This document shows positions 27,019 to 37,570 of a stretch of 52,333 nt of DNA, one piece after another. Origin of the DNA: Virgibacillus halodenitrificans JCM 12304 (GTDB lineage: Bacteria > Bacillota > Bacilli > Bacillales > Amphibacillaceae); the NCBI RefSeq assembly GCF_001310895.1, contig NZ_BAZS01000031.1:1-52333 (forward strand), given 5' to 3'. The notes beneath the pieces are model-generated. The model worked only from the letters and a program-made list of their open reading frames with translations, was not told where the DNA came from and ran no database searches. A program made the translations under genes and the position numbers. Numbering within the stretch: position 1 is the first letter of the stretch; each line of letters begins with the position of its first letter.

Positions 27019-28547
27019 ATGTCGTATATAGAAGTATTACAAAATAAAATCGAAAATATAGAGAAAGGCGGTCATGAAAAGTATCATCAGAAGAACGAAG
27101 AAAAAGGTAAATTATTTGTTCGAAAAAGATTAGAATTGTTATTTGACGAAGGCTTAAATGTTGAAGATGCTTTCTTCGCTAATTGTATGGATGGATCTTT
27201 ACCAGCGGATGGAGTTGTAACCGGTATTGGGAAAATTCATGGTCAGGATGTCTGTGTTATGGCAAATGATTCTACAATAAAAGCCGGCTCCTGGGGGAAA
27301 CGAACAGTAGAGAAAATCATCCGCATTCAAGAAACAGCCGAAAAAATGGAAATACCAATGCTTTACTTGGTGGACTCAGCCGGTGCGAGAATCACAGATC
27401 AAATAGAGATGTTCCCAGGCAGACGTGGAGCAGGGAAAATTTTCCACAACCAAATCAAATTATCTGGACGTATTCCACAAGTTTGTTTGTTGTTCGGTCC
27501 ATCTGCTGCTGGCGGAGCTTACATTCCTGCATTTAGTGATATAGTTATTATGGTGGATGGTAATGCATCTATGTATTTGGGATCCCCACGAATGGCCGAG
27601 AAAGTAATCGGTGAAAAAGTTAGTTTGGAAGAAATGGGCGGAGCAAAAATGCATTGTTCTGTTTCTGGCGTTGGTGATGTATTAGTTAAAACGGAAGAAG
27701 ATGCGATTGCATATGCAAAAAACTATTTAAGTTATTTTCCAAAGAATTTTAGACACAAGCCAGCCCAAATCGAACCTAAAAAAGAGCAAACGATAGAAAA
27801 GTCCATTAAAGATATCATTCCTGAGAATCAAAATGCCCCGTTTAATATGCATGATCTTATTAAAAAAATAATTGATGAGGGAAGCTTTTGTGAGATTAAG
27901 AAGAAATTCGCACCTGAATTAATCACTGGTTTAGCTAGAGTAGATGGGAAATCTGTAGGCATTATTGCAAACCAGCCACGGATGAAGGGCGGAGTTCTTT
28001 TCCCTGATTCGGCCGATAAATCTGCTAAATTTGTACAGTTATGTGACGCCTTTAATATCCCTCTACTCTTTCTCGTCGATGTACCTGGATTTATGATTGG
28101 AACAAAGGTGGAAAGAGCTGGATAATTCGACATGGAGCTAAAATGCTCGCAACTATGAGTGAGGCTACAGTACCCAAAATATCGGTAATTGTAAGAAAAG
28201 CTTATGGCGCTGGATTGTACGCAATGGCCGGACCAGCGTTTGAGCCAGATTGTTGTATTGCTCTACCGACCGCACAAATTGCAGTTATGGGGCCTGAAGC
28301 AGCTGTCAACGCAGTATATGCTAATAAAATTGCCGAACTGCCTGAAGATGAAAGACCAGCCTTTATTAAAGAGAAACAGGATGAATACAAAGAAAACATC
28401 GATATTTACAGGCTTGCATCTGAGATGGTTGTTGATGCAGTGATTGATCCGAATCGTTTAAGAGAGGAATTAATCCAACGTTTTTCTATTTATGATGCAA
28501 AAAATGTTAGCTTTACGGATCGAAAGCATGGTGTATATCCTGTTTAA
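27019..28547 (+). CDS. Acyl-CoA carboxyltransferase (YngE-like; frameshifted)
   Basis: This is the carboxyltransferase of a biotin-dependent carboxylase (propionyl/methylcrotonyl-CoA type). Two crotonase-like halves are seen, with SAAGGAYIPAFSDI in the first and KAYGAGLYAMAGPAFEPD in the second. The frame breaks at about 28122: after VERAG the codon TAA appears. One extra A there restores VERAGIIRHGAKMLATMSEATVPKI and a 509-aa protein, the YngE length. It ends the operon. The break could be a real inactivation, but the same error type recurs across this window. Confidence 0.92.
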
Positions 28548-28736
28548 AAATAAGATTTATTGAAATAATAAATTGCAAAAAAATAGCTGAAATTAAATAA
28601 TCCAGCTTAGGCAGGTAACCGATCGTAGAAGTAATGCATAGAATAACTATTAAAGGAAACGTAACCGGAGAGTTATTTCTTCGTTCGTGAAAAGTCTTTT
28701 CGCATATTATAATAAATTATATTCTTTGACCAATCT

Positions 28737-28793
28737 AGCCGAACTAGTTCGAAATATTTCTATACAAATTTCGAATAATGTTCGGTTTTTACT
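28737..28793 (+). terminator. Hairpin of the repeated terminator family, downstream of the yngE-like gene
   Basis: CCGAACTAGTTCGAAAT pairs with ATTTCGAATAATGTTCGG, then TTTTT. It lies 190 bp after the carboxyltransferase stop. The 28548-28736 stretch before it shows no gene or motif I recognise. Confidence 0.75.
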
Positions 28794-28934
28794 GTGTGCG
28801 AACGTTTGTTTGGTCATGCATTATTTTAGTAGACCGTAATTATATTATGTAAACTGAAAGGCAGTTTTATTCAATTTTTGCTTAAATAATGATACGCTGA
28901 ACTATAAGCAATAAAAGGAAAGTGGGGAATGATT

Positions 28935-29402
28935 ATGGATAGTCGTACATTTCGTGATGTTATGGGAAAGTTTGCAACTGGGATTACAGTGGTGGCAACC
29001 GATTTTGAGAATGATATTAAGGCAATGACTGTTAATGCTTTCATGTCTGTCTCTTTAGATCCTAAACTAATTGCTATATCAATTGATGAAAAGGCAAGTA
29101 TGTATACAATTTTACAAGAAACAGAACAGTTTGGTTTAAGTATACTATCAGAGGAACAAAAAGAATTATCCATGATATTTGCAAAGCAGATGGAGAAAGA
29201 TAGAGAAATCAAATTTTCTCAACAAAATGGTGTACCGGTCATTAAAGATTCCATTGCAACGTTGTCTTGCCAAATAAAAGAAAAAGCTCTCGCGGGGGAT
29301 CACATGATTTTTATTGCGGAGGTTACAGAAATAGATAAGAAAGATGGAAATCCAATTCTCTTTTATGGAGGACAGTATCGCAATCTTGATAATGATGCTT
29401 AA
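28935..29402 (+). CDS. Flavin reductase-like FMN-binding protein
   Basis: This 155-aa protein has the flavin_reduct (HpaC/SnaC-type) fold: FRDVMGKFATGITVVAT at the start, AMTVNAFMSVSLDPKLIAISI, then FIAEVTEI and LFYGGQYRNL at the end. Such enzymes supply reduced FMN to a monooxygenase or are stand-alone NAD(P)H:flavin reductases. No partner monooxygenase is adjacent. I chose the second ATG (28935), which is better spaced from GTGGGG. Confidence 0.85.
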   Translation: MDSRTFRDVMGKFATGITVVATDFENDIKAMTVNAFMSVSLDPKLIAISIDEKASMYTILQETEQFGLSILSEEQKELSMIFAKQMEKDREIKFSQQNGVPVIKDSIATLSCQIKEKALAGDHMIFIAEVTEIDKKDGNPILFYGGQYRNLDNDA

Positions 29403-29414
29403 ACTTCTTCTCCC

Positions 29415-29446
29415 TAAACCAGCTGTATTTTGGCTGGTTTTTTTAA
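29415..29446 (+). terminator. Terminator after the flavin reductase gene
   Basis: AAACCAGC pairs with GCTGGTTT, followed by a clear T-run. It begins 13 bp after the stop codon. Confidence 0.88.
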
Positions 29447-29676
29447 TACTTCAATTTACCTGCAGTTGCATATAATTTTGTTTAAGGCGATTAATTCGAG
29501 TAGCAGGAACTTAAACTATCTTCTCTGTAAGGGACTTTTCTTTCTGATATAAAAACCAAAATACGATCCAGTAGCCGTCCAAAGAACTATATGTACTTAT
29601 TGGCTTTTCATAAACAAGGTAGCAAAACTGCTATTTATTCCGTATAATAGACGCTAGATGATACAGAGGAAGGGAC

Positions 29677-32600
29677 ATGAATGTTGTGTTTTTAAAAGAA
29701 AAAATAGATAGAGAGATAAAGCTTCATCATTTGGCAGCTCTATATAGATTAATGATAAATAATGAAGATGAACTTAATGCTAAAAAAATCTTAGATTTAT
29801 ATGAAAAACAACAAAAAGAAGAGATCATGATTAGTTTTGCTGGACATTTTTCTGCTGGAAAATCCTCTATGATTAACGCACTTCTTGATGACGATATACT
29901 ACCTAAGAGTCCAATTCCAACAAGTGCTAACATCGTAAGAATAACATCAGGAGGCGGTTATGCGAGGGTTTATTTTCGTCATGAGCAACCGATACAGTAT
30001 ACAGAACCTTATGACATTGATCGTATCAAAGCTTACTCCAAGGATAAGAAAGCTATTAAACAGATTGATATTAGTACGTCTAAAAAAACCATTCCCCCGG
30101 GCTGTTATATAATCGATACACCAGGTATAGATGCTGCTGATGATGCGGATCGGATTATGACAGAGGGTTCTTTACATTTGGTTGATATTGTTTTCTATGT
30201 AATGGATTATAATCATGTGCAATCTGAAGTCAATTTGGAATTCTTAAAAGGACTCCAGGATAAGTCTATACCTTATTACGTTATCGTTAATCAGATCGAC
30301 AAACACGATGAGCAAGAGTTAACATTTAAAGCTTTTCAACAAAGTATTGAACAAACATTTAAGCAATGGGGTGTTACACCAGAGAAAATCTTCTTTTCCT
30401 CTTTAACAGATTCAAATGCAGAACATAATCAATTTGAGGCTATAAAGAATAAACTATTTGCTTTTTTAAATGGAAAACGTAGAGATATTTATACTATTGG
30501 ACCTTCAGTTAAGCAGATAATGGCAGGACATAAACGGTTTCTTGAAGAAAAATATGAAGAAATGGAAATCGAAATATCTGATGGCGAGGCTAACTCGGCA
30601 CCAGACACTAACCATATAGAAGAACTCAATTACCAGCTTTCTGCCCTTTTGAAGGAACCCGCGGAGGTAGAAGAGCAGTTTATTGAAGAATTGAATCAAA
30701 CATTAAAGAATGCTTATTTGATGCCAGCAGATCTTAGGGATATTGCAGAGGCGTTTTTGCATTCCAGGCAACCAGATTTTAAAGTCGGTTTTCTAAGTAG
30801 TAAACGAAAAACAGATGAAGCTAGAAAGAATAGAATGGAAAACTTTCTAACTGCCCTTCAGAAGAACACGGAAACAGCGATTGAATGGAAATTACGTGAT
30901 AAATTCACCAATTTATTGAAGGTAAACAAGCTTTCCAACACTTCATTACAGCAAATGGTTCAAAAGCTAGGGATCTCTTTAACTGAAGATAGTATAATTG
31001 GAAAACTAAAACCTGGGGCAAAGGTAAATGGTGAATATGTGTTGAACTACACCAATGAAGTAGCAAACGAAATAAAAAGCAGATACAAGAAGAGAAGCAC
31101 TCCATCTTATTGGGAGAATAAAAGAGCGGCAGGTATCTGCAAATGAACAAAAAATAGCGGAAATTGAAAAGAAGCTAAATGAGCTTAAAAAAGCACATTT
31201 ACAACATTTAAGAGTAGAAAACCTGCGAAATAATTTGTATGAAAAGTTGGACCAATTAGAGAAACAACTTATGTTAAATGAGGTGGAAGAAGCAACGTGG
31301 GAGCAAATTAAGAAAGCTGTTGAAGATTCCAACGTTACAATTAAAATGGCAGAGGAGAATTCCCTCGGCTTTGAGTCAACTGGAGAGAATGACAAGGTTG
31401 GAGTTGTACCCACAGAGTTAAACAAACAACATAAAGCAATGACAACAGAAAAAATTATAGATAATGTGGAGAAGGTAATTCAAACAATTAAGGATTCTCC
31501 TGGTTTTCAAGGTATAGTAGAAGATTTACAACGAAAGAAGGAAAAGCTGGAAGATCAGTCTTACACGATAGCTTTATTTGGAGCCTTTAGTGCAGGGAAG
31601 TCTTCATTTGCTAATGCCCTTCTAGGCGAGGGAGTCTTACCTGTTTCACCTAATCCAACAACAGCTACGGTAAATCGGATAAATCCGGTTTGTGAAAAAT
31701 ATCCGCATGGATCTGTAGTCATTACAGTTAAGAATGAAGAAACGTTAAAAAATGATGTAAAACTGATCACCAAAAATGTGTCCTCTAAAGAAGGGGATTT
31801 TCAGGAATTACTGGAGTGGATTAAACAGGATAATATCCAACACCATGAAAAACTCGGTAATTTATATCAATCCTATTTGCGCGCTATGTTAGCGGGATAT
31901 GAAGATATTAAAGAATATATTGGATCCACTTTAACAGTTCCAATCAATGAGTTTGCCACCTATGTGGCGGATGAAGCAAAAGCTAGCTTTATAGAGTCGA
32001 TTGATCTTTATTATGATTGCTCTTTGACACAACAAGGGATCACACTTGTAGATACTCCTGGTGCAGATTCGGTAAACGCTCGGCATACGAATGTAGCTTT
32101 TGATTATATCAAATATGCCGATGCAATTTTATACGTAACTTATTATAATCACGCATTGGCTAGAGCGGATAAAGACTTCTTAACACAACTAGGGAGAGTT
32201 AAAGACACTTTTCAATTAGATAAGATGTTCTTCATTGTAAATGCAGCAGACCTTGCAGAAAACCAAACAGAAATCAATATGGTAACGAACTATGTTAAAG
32301 AACAATTAGTTCAACTTGGAATTAGAATTCCAAGACTTTATCCTGTGTCCAGTAAATTGGCTTTAAGGGAAAAACAAAATAAATCCCAACTCAATGAAGA
32401 CATGCAATTCTTTGAGAATGAATTTTATCAGTTTATTCATCAAGACTTATCAGCATTAACAGCTCAATCAGCTATCTGGGATATGAAACGGGCTTATACG
32501 AATATGGCGCATTACAAAGAGTCTGTTAATATGGATCAACAATCAAAAGAATCATTTAGATTGCAATTGCAAGATAAACAGAAAACAGTTACGAAAATAA

Positions 32601-33343
32601 TAGACAAAACAGATACAACTATTCAGGAAGATCAACTTATCCAAAAAATTGAAAAACAACTCCATTACGTATTGGAAAGGACTTCGATTCAATTCCATGA
32701 TCTATTCAAGGAAACATTTAACCCAACGACAATTACTGAATCTGGTAAGGATGCCAAAGTCCAGCTATGGAAAAGTTTAGAGCAGTTAATTGGTTATGTT
32801 GGCCATGAATTACTTCAAGAATTGCGGGCGGTTTCTTTGCGTGTGGAAGCGATGGAAAATAATTTGGCTAAAGAAATGTATGATGATTTAATAAAAACCA
32901 GTAATTCAATAGATGATACATTAACCTTTCCTAAATACGAAGCTGCAGATTTAGCTACTCCGGTATTTTCTATTGCTTTCGAGTCAGTTGATTTGCAGCA
33001 ATTTGATAAAGCTTTATCAATGTTCAAAAACACGAAGACATTCTTTGCACAGAATGAAAAAGAAAAGATGAAAGATAAAATTTATGAACAATTAGAGCCA
33101 CTGATCAGTAGTTATTTAAGCGAGAATAAGTCATTGATGACCCGGGATTATTTAAGCCAATGGAAGGAATTAGTTACTATAATAAAGCGTGAGATGAAGG
33201 AACAGCTTCAGCAGCATACAAATAGTTACTTGGAAATGATGTCTTCTCATGTAAATATCGAAGTCATCAATCAAAAACTATCAACTTTAACTGTAATCTT
33301 AACCAATCATGATATAAGGATGGATGAAAATGAACAAAAATAA
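29677..33343 (+). CDS. dynA: Double dynamin-like GTPase DynA (frameshifted at the module junction)
   Basis: DynA (YpbR) is a bacterial dynamin of two fused GTPase modules that tethers and fuses membranes and protects against membrane damage. Module 1 has the P-loop GHFSAGKSS (56-64), DTPG (147-150) and NQID (205-208). Module 2 has GAFSAGKSSFANALLGEG, DTPGADSVN and NAAD. The frame shifts near 31128: the first piece runs 29677-31146, the second from before 31235. Removing one A from the AAAA run restores KERQVSANEQKIAEIEKKL, and the whole is 1221 aa (B. subtilis DynA 1193). Two separate modules encoded by distinct genes is possible but less likely, because no ribosome binding site or start lies in the gap. 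Confidence 0.9.
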
Positions 33344-34193
33344 TATATTATTAGTTGATGGGATGGCTCTTCTGTTCCGCGGTTTTTTTGCGACTGCATT
33401 TAGGGGGAACTTTATGATGACAAGTAAAGGCATTCCTACAAATGGAGTATATCAGTTCTTGAGATATTTTCTGGATGCGGTCCAAACATTTGAACCAACA
33501 CATGTTATTTGTTGTTGGGATATGGGAAGCAAAACCTTTAGAAGTGAACTTTACAATGAATATAAAGCAAACAGGGGAGAACCACCTGTAGAATTAATTC
33601 CTCAATTTGAGCTTGTAAAAGAAGTAACAGAGGCATTTAACATGCCTAATATCGGTATCACTAATTATGAAGCAGATGATTGCATTGGTACTTTGGCAAA
33701 AGCTTATTCAGAAGAAAATCAGGTAATAATTCTTACAGGAGACCAAGATATTCTTCAACTTGTTGATGAGGGAATAAGTGTTGCTATTATGAGGAAAGGC
33801 CAGGGTAATTATGAAATTTTTGACGTGAATAATTTTTACGATAAAAAGGGCATCCATCCTAATCAAATTGTTGACCTTAAGGGTTTAATGGGCGATTCCT
33901 CTGATAATTACCCTGGAGTGAAAGGAATTGGCGAAAAGACTGCCTTAAAATTAATTAAAGAACATGGTACTATTGATGCAATATTGGCTAATATAGAACA
34001 ATTGCCTAAAGGTATACGAGCTAAAATAAGTGATAACCTGGATATGCTCCATCTATCTAGAGAACTGGCAGAAATCAAATGCGATGTGCCAGTTCGTTGT
34101 GAAATAGAAGATGCACTTTGGAAATATGATAGGAATATAATTGAAAAGAAATTCAGTGAATTAGAATTTAAAAATCTGGCAAAATTAATATGA
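33330..34193 (+). CDS. ypcP: 5'-3' exonuclease YpcP
   Basis: This 287-aa protein resembles the 5' nuclease domain of DNA polymerase I as a free-standing enzyme, able to remove RNA primers and flaps. Metal-binding acidic residues are seen in LLVDGMALLFRG, NYEADDCIGTLA, LTGDQDILQLV and GLMGDSSDNYPGVKGIGEKTA (with the helix-hairpin-helix). It overlaps the 3' end of dynA by 14 bp, and the ypbR-ypcP neighbourhood is known from B. subtilis. ATG 33330 is preferred to 33324 on spacing from AAGGATGG. Confidence 0.9.
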   Translation: MNKNNILLVDGMALLFRGFFATAFRGNFMMTSKGIPTNGVYQFLRYFLDAVQTFEPTHVICCWDMGSKTFRSELYNEYKANRGEPPVELIPQFELVKEVTEAFNMPNIGITNYEADDCIGTLAKAYSEENQVIILTGDQDILQLVDEGISVAIMRKGQGNYEIFDVNNFYDKKGIHPNQIVDLKGLMGDSSDNYPGVKGIGEKTALKLIKEHGTIDAILANIEQLPKGIRAKISDNLDMLHLSRELAEIKCDVPVRCEIEDALWKYDRNIIEKKFSELEFKNLAKLI

Positions 34194-34253
34194 GATACGT
34201 TAATCTGACATATCTCTTTATATTAGTTTAAGATTATATTTTGTAGTTTAATG

Positions 34254-34290
34254 AAACCTCTTGTGAACTTAGTTCATAAGAGGTTTTTTA
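34254..34290 (+). terminator. Terminator after ypcP
   Basis: AAACCTCTTGTGAAC pairs with GTTCATAAGAGGTTT (one mismatch), and the right arm ends in six Ts. Confidence 0.85.
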
Positions 34291-34373
34291 TATACCCCTA
34301 TTAAAAGGTTAAATTTCACAACGATTCCCTTTGTATTAACAGTAACTTCAATCAGAACACCAGGTATGTACAT

Positions 34374-34431
34374 ATACCCCTATGTGTATGCAGATATAAT
34401 TGAGGGGTATCCTTGAGTGGGTGAGGGGTAT
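34374..34431. promoter_or_regulatory. Cluster of ATACCCCT / AGGGGTAT half-sites around a TATAAT box
   Basis: Half-site ATACCCCTA occurs at 34374-34382 (and again at 34292-34300), and its inverse AGGGGTAT at 34403-34410 and 34424-34431. The last two are 21 bp apart, two helical turns, each preceded by TG. A TATAAT lies between the inverted copies at 34395-34400. This arrangement looks like an operator over a promoter for the oxidoreductase gene that starts at 34572. The half-sites resemble those of CsoR/CstR-family repressors; no such regulator is in the window. Confidence 0.5.
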
Positions 34432-34571
34432 CGAAGTCCGGGCTGAAAATGAAGGAAATTTATTCGGTTGAATGACTGTACAGATCTAAAGTTTTCATAT
34501 TTTCGTTTAGGCAGGTTGGTTTTAGGTTATTAAATTAACAGGAAGATTTTAGACTTAGGGAGGCTATTAAA

Positions 34572-36083
34572 GTGAGTACAAAATTACAAAAAGAAGTAGT
34601 ATCTTACTGGCGTGAAACAGGAAAAGCTAAAAGCTATGAAAAATTACAAGAAAATATAAAGGTTGATATTGCAATCGTCGGTGGAGGGATTGCTGGTACA
34701 CTTACGGCCTATAATTTGGCAAAGGAAGGGAAAAAAGTAGCTCTATTGGAAGCTCGCGACTTATTTAGTGGAACGACGGGTTATACAACGGCTAAACTTA
34801 CAGCACAACACAATTTAATTTATGATGAATTAATTAATCGATATGGTCAGGAAGCAGCTAAATTGTATTATCAAGCAAATATGGAAGGGATTGCTACAAT
34901 AAAAGAATTAGCAAAGGAAAATAATATCGATTGTGAGTTGGAAGAAAAGGATGCTTTTGTATTTACAGAAAAAGCAAAGCATCGTGATGCAATACAAAAA
35001 GAAGCAAAGGCTTATGAAAAGTTAGGTATAGAGGGCGAGTTTATTGAGAGTCTCCCATTAAACTTAGATATAGAAGTTGCTATTATGATGCGAAATCAAG
35101 CTCAATTTCATCCGGTTAAATTTTTACAGTCAATGGTTGAACTTATCAAGCAATATGAAGGGGAAGTATTTGAAAACACACGGGTGATGGATATAAAAGA
35201 AGAAAAAAAAGGAGTTATTTGTAAAACAGATTCAAGTTATACTGTAACTGCGAAAGAAGTTGTTGTTGCAACACATTTCCCTGTATACGAAACAGATGAG
35301 AAATTTTATTCAAATAACTTATCTACGGAAAGTTCATACGCACTAGCTATAAAATCTAATCAAGAATTTCCGGATGGGATGTATATTAACACTGATCTAC
35401 CTAAGAGAACAATGAGAGGGATATTCAACGAGAAAGAAAATTATATCCTTGTAGGAGGAGAAAGCCACCCAACTGGAGATGGTAAATCATCTGAAGAACG
35501 CTACAATGAATTAGTAAGATTCGCAGAAAAACATTTTGGTGACATAGAAGTTGTGAATCATTGGTCTTCTCATGATTACATTTCCTCCGATCGGATTCCT
35601 TTTGTAGGTAAATTACATGAAGATTTAACCCATATGTATACCTTGACTGGGTTTTCAAAGTGGGGATTAGCAGCATCAGTAACCGGCGCAAAGGTTATAG
35701 CTGATTTGATTCTAGATAGAGAAAATCCTTATCAAGAGTTATTCTCCCCTCAAAGGAATATGGCAGCCATTAAGGAAGAAGGAGCAGAGGAAAAGAATCC
35801 AATTGATCAATATAAGGATGCTAGCCAAGCAAAGACCTATGAGGAACTTGGAAAAGGGGAAGGTTCCATCGTAGAAATGGATGGGAAAAATGTTGGAGCA
35901 TATAGAGATAATGAAGGGAAAATTCATTTGCTTGATACATCTTGTACCCACTTAGGTTGTGACGTAGCTTGGAACGATGGCGATCATACATGGGACTGTC
36001 CTTGTCATGGATCTAGATTTTCTGCTACAGGAGAAGTTGTAGAAGGTCCCGCTGTGGAAGATTTGAAAAAAATTAATAAATAA
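34572..36083 (+). CDS. FAD-dependent oxidoreductase with C-terminal Rieske domain (YhfW-like), copy 1
   Basis: This 503-aa protein has an N-terminal DAO-type FAD domain, with VDIAIVGGGIAGTLTAYNLA as the dinucleotide-binding motif and TGYTTAKLTAQHNLIYDELI nearby. A C-terminal Rieske [2Fe-2S] domain follows with C458-T-H460 and C476-P-C-H479. It resembles B. subtilis YhfW. The reaction is unknown. It starts at GTG after AGGGAGG. A second family member lies at 38170-39699 on the other strand; both keep all cluster ligands. The half-site cluster upstream suggests dedicated control. Confidence 0.88.
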   Translation: MSTKLQKEVVSYWRETGKAKSYEKLQENIKVDIAIVGGGIAGTLTAYNLAKEGKKVALLEARDLFSGTTGYTTAKLTAQHNLIYDELINRYGQEAAKLYYQANMEGIATIKELAKENNIDCELEEKDAFVFTEKAKHRDAIQKEAKAYEKLGIEGEFIESLPLNLDIEVAIMMRNQAQFHPVKFLQSMVELIKQYEGEVFENTRVMDIKEEKKGVICKTDSSYTVTAKEVVVATHFPVYETDEKFYSNNLSTESSYALAIKSNQEFPDGMYINTDLPKRTMRGIFNEKENYILVGGESHPTGDGKSSEERYNELVRFAEKHFGDIEVVNHWSSHDYISSDRIPFVGKLHEDLTHMYTLTGFSKWGLAASVTGAKVIADLILDRENPYQELFSPQRNMAAIKEEGAEEKNPIDQYKDASQAKTYEELGKGEGSIVEMDGKNVGAYRDNEGKIHLLDTSCTHLGCDVAWNDGDHTWDCPCHGSRFSATGEVVEGPAVEDLKKINK

Positions 36084-36102
36084 GAAAAGCGCAAGCGTCT
36101 TG
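36084..36102. repeat. Short GC-richer hairpin segment
   Basis: Right after the oxidoreductase stop, GAAAAGCGCAAGCGTCTTGCG contains the pairing CGCAAG/CTTGCG. It resembles the start of a dispersed Bacillaceae intergenic repeat, but only this fragment is present. Confidence 0.3.
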
Positions 36103-36110
36103 CGTAATTA

Positions 36111-36144
36111 TTAAAAGGAACCTGGGGTAATCAGGTTTCTTTTA
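36111..36144. terminator. Terminator after oxidoreductase copy 1
   Basis: AAAAGGAACCT pairs with AGGTTTCTTTT (one mismatch), with A- and T-runs outside, so it can serve the convergent small gene as well. Confidence 0.8.
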
Positions 36145-36154
36145 ATATACAATA

Positions 36155-36319
36155 CTATTTATTGTTCTCATTCTTAGTATGACGGCGGATATTACGGTTG
36201 TTATTATAAGTGTTTTCTAAATTATACTTATCAAAGAACTCGTTTGCGAACTCTACATTATCTATATTATGATTGTTAGCATTGTTATTTCCTCTATGGT
36301 TTCGCTGATTCTTTCCCAT
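36155..36319 (-). CDS. Small Asn-rich basic protein, unknown
   Basis: This 54-aa protein starts MGKNQRNHRGNNNANNHNID and is very rich in Asn, His and Arg, with a central VEFANEFFDKYNLENTY stretch. AAAGGAG is well placed before ATG 36319; the longer reading from 36373 is unlikely. I do not recognise a family. The composition and short length recall minor spore proteins of Bacillaceae, but that is only an impression. Confidence 0.6.
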   Translation of the reverse strand: MGKNQRNHRGNNNANNHNIDNVEFANEFFDKYNLENTYNNNRNIRRHTKNENNK

Positions 36320-36551
36320 TGTAAGTTCTCCTTTATAAACATTTTTATTAATAAAAATATAGTTTGCATTCATTTACAAATATTTTAAACGCTTAGATTA
36401 AAAACATACATTTTTTAATTTTTTTGTTATATTACGTACCCTAAACGTAAGCAATAAAAATTGAACTCCAGAAAACAAGATGATAAAATTAAGTTTAGTA
36501 AATAACTCGGATTTATTAGTGGAAGTTTAAAGGGAAAAGAAGGTGGTTATC

Positions 36552-37469
36552 ATGAAGGTCGTAGACAATATATCTGAACTTATTGGAGAAACACCGCTCG
36601 TAAAATTAAATAAAATTATACCTGAAGATGCAGCAGAGGTTTATGTGAAATTAGAAATGTTTAATCCTAGCAAGAGCGTAAAAGACAGGGCTGCCTATAA
36701 CATGATAAAAGTAGCTGAGGAAAAAGGGTTACTTAAACCAGGTGCGACAATTATTGAGCCAACAAGTGGAAATACAGGTATTGGTCTTGCTATGAATGCA
36801 GCAGCAAAAGGATATAATGCCATAATGATCATGCCCGATAATAGTACAGAAGAGAGAAGGAATATCTTACGTGCATATGGAGCAGAAGTAGTGCTTACTC
36901 CAAGCAAAGAAAAGATGCCGGGAGCGATTAAAAAGGCGTTGGAATTACAAAAGGCAATTCCAGGCAGCTTTATCCCGCAACAATTTGAAAATACAGCAAA
37001 CCCGGATATCCATCGAACGACTACTGCAGTTGAAATATATGAACAAACCGAAGGAAACTTGGATGCATTTGTTTGTACAGCTGGTACGGGAGGCACAGTA
37101 ACAGGTACTGGGGAAGCTTTAAAAGAGAAGTTACCGGACTTGCACATTGCTGTGGTTGAGCCAAAGGGATCACCTGTTCTGTCTGGTGGTAAACCTGGCA
37201 GTCATAAGTTAGTTGGAACAAGTCCTGGTTTTATTCCGGAAATATTAAACACATCAGTATACGATGAAATTATTCAAATTAGTGATGAAGAAGCCATTAC
37301 CATGTTTAGAAAAGTAGTACAAACCGAAGGGATTTTTGTAGGGCCATCAGCGGCGGCTGCTATATATGCTGCAATTAATATTGCCAAAAAATTAGGCAAA
37401 GGAAAACGCGTTGTTTGTATAGCTCCAGATACCGGAGAACGATATTTAAGCATGGATTTGTTTAGTTAG
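36552..37469 (+). CDS. cysK: Cysteine synthase (O-acetylserine thiol-lyase)
   Basis: This 305-aa PLP enzyme makes cysteine from O-acetylserine and sulfide. The PLP lysine is K44 in SVK44DRAA, the substrate loop is PTSGNTG (70-76), and the phosphate-binding loop reads CTAGTGGTVTG. ATG 36552 follows AGAAGGTGG. It may be a second isozyme, since many Bacillaceae carry two cysK-like genes. No T-box or S-box leader is visible in the 180 bp upstream. The neighbouring Rieske oxidoreductases may share a link to sulfur, which is speculation. Confidence 0.92.
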   Translation: MKVVDNISELIGETPLVKLNKIIPEDAAEVYVKLEMFNPSKSVKDRAAYNMIKVAEEKGLLKPGATIIEPTSGNTGIGLAMNAAAKGYNAIMIMPDNSTEERRNILRAYGAEVVLTPSKEKMPGAIKKALELQKAIPGSFIPQQFENTANPDIHRTTTAVEIYEQTEGNLDAFVCTAGTGGTVTGTGEALKEKLPDLHIAVVEPKGSPVLSGGKPGSHKLVGTSPGFIPEILNTSVYDEIIQISDEEAITMFRKVVQTEGIFVGPSAAAAIYAAINIAKKLGKGKRVVCIAPDTGERYLSMDLFS

Positions 37470-37478
37470 AAGTATTAA

Positions 37479-37515
37479 ATAAAACCCAATCTTACCGTTA
37501 GATTGGGTTTTATTA
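37479..37515 (+). terminator. Terminator after cysK
   Basis: AAAACCCAATCT pairs perfectly with AGATTGGGTTTT around a 7-nt loop. Confidence 0.92.
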
Positions 37516-37570
37516 TTGGCAGGATAAGATTTTTACGCTCACCAAGTAAGAAGCGGAAGAGAACTTAAGC

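Noticed and set aside
29643-29648. TATAAT just before dynA as a promoter
   Set aside because: The hexamer is perfect but no acceptable -35 lies at 16-18 bp, so I did not list it as a feature.
36380-36551. Possible T-box or S-box leader before cysK
   Set aside because: I looked for a T-box motif or stem arrangement and a terminator before the start; none is present in the short AT-rich leader.
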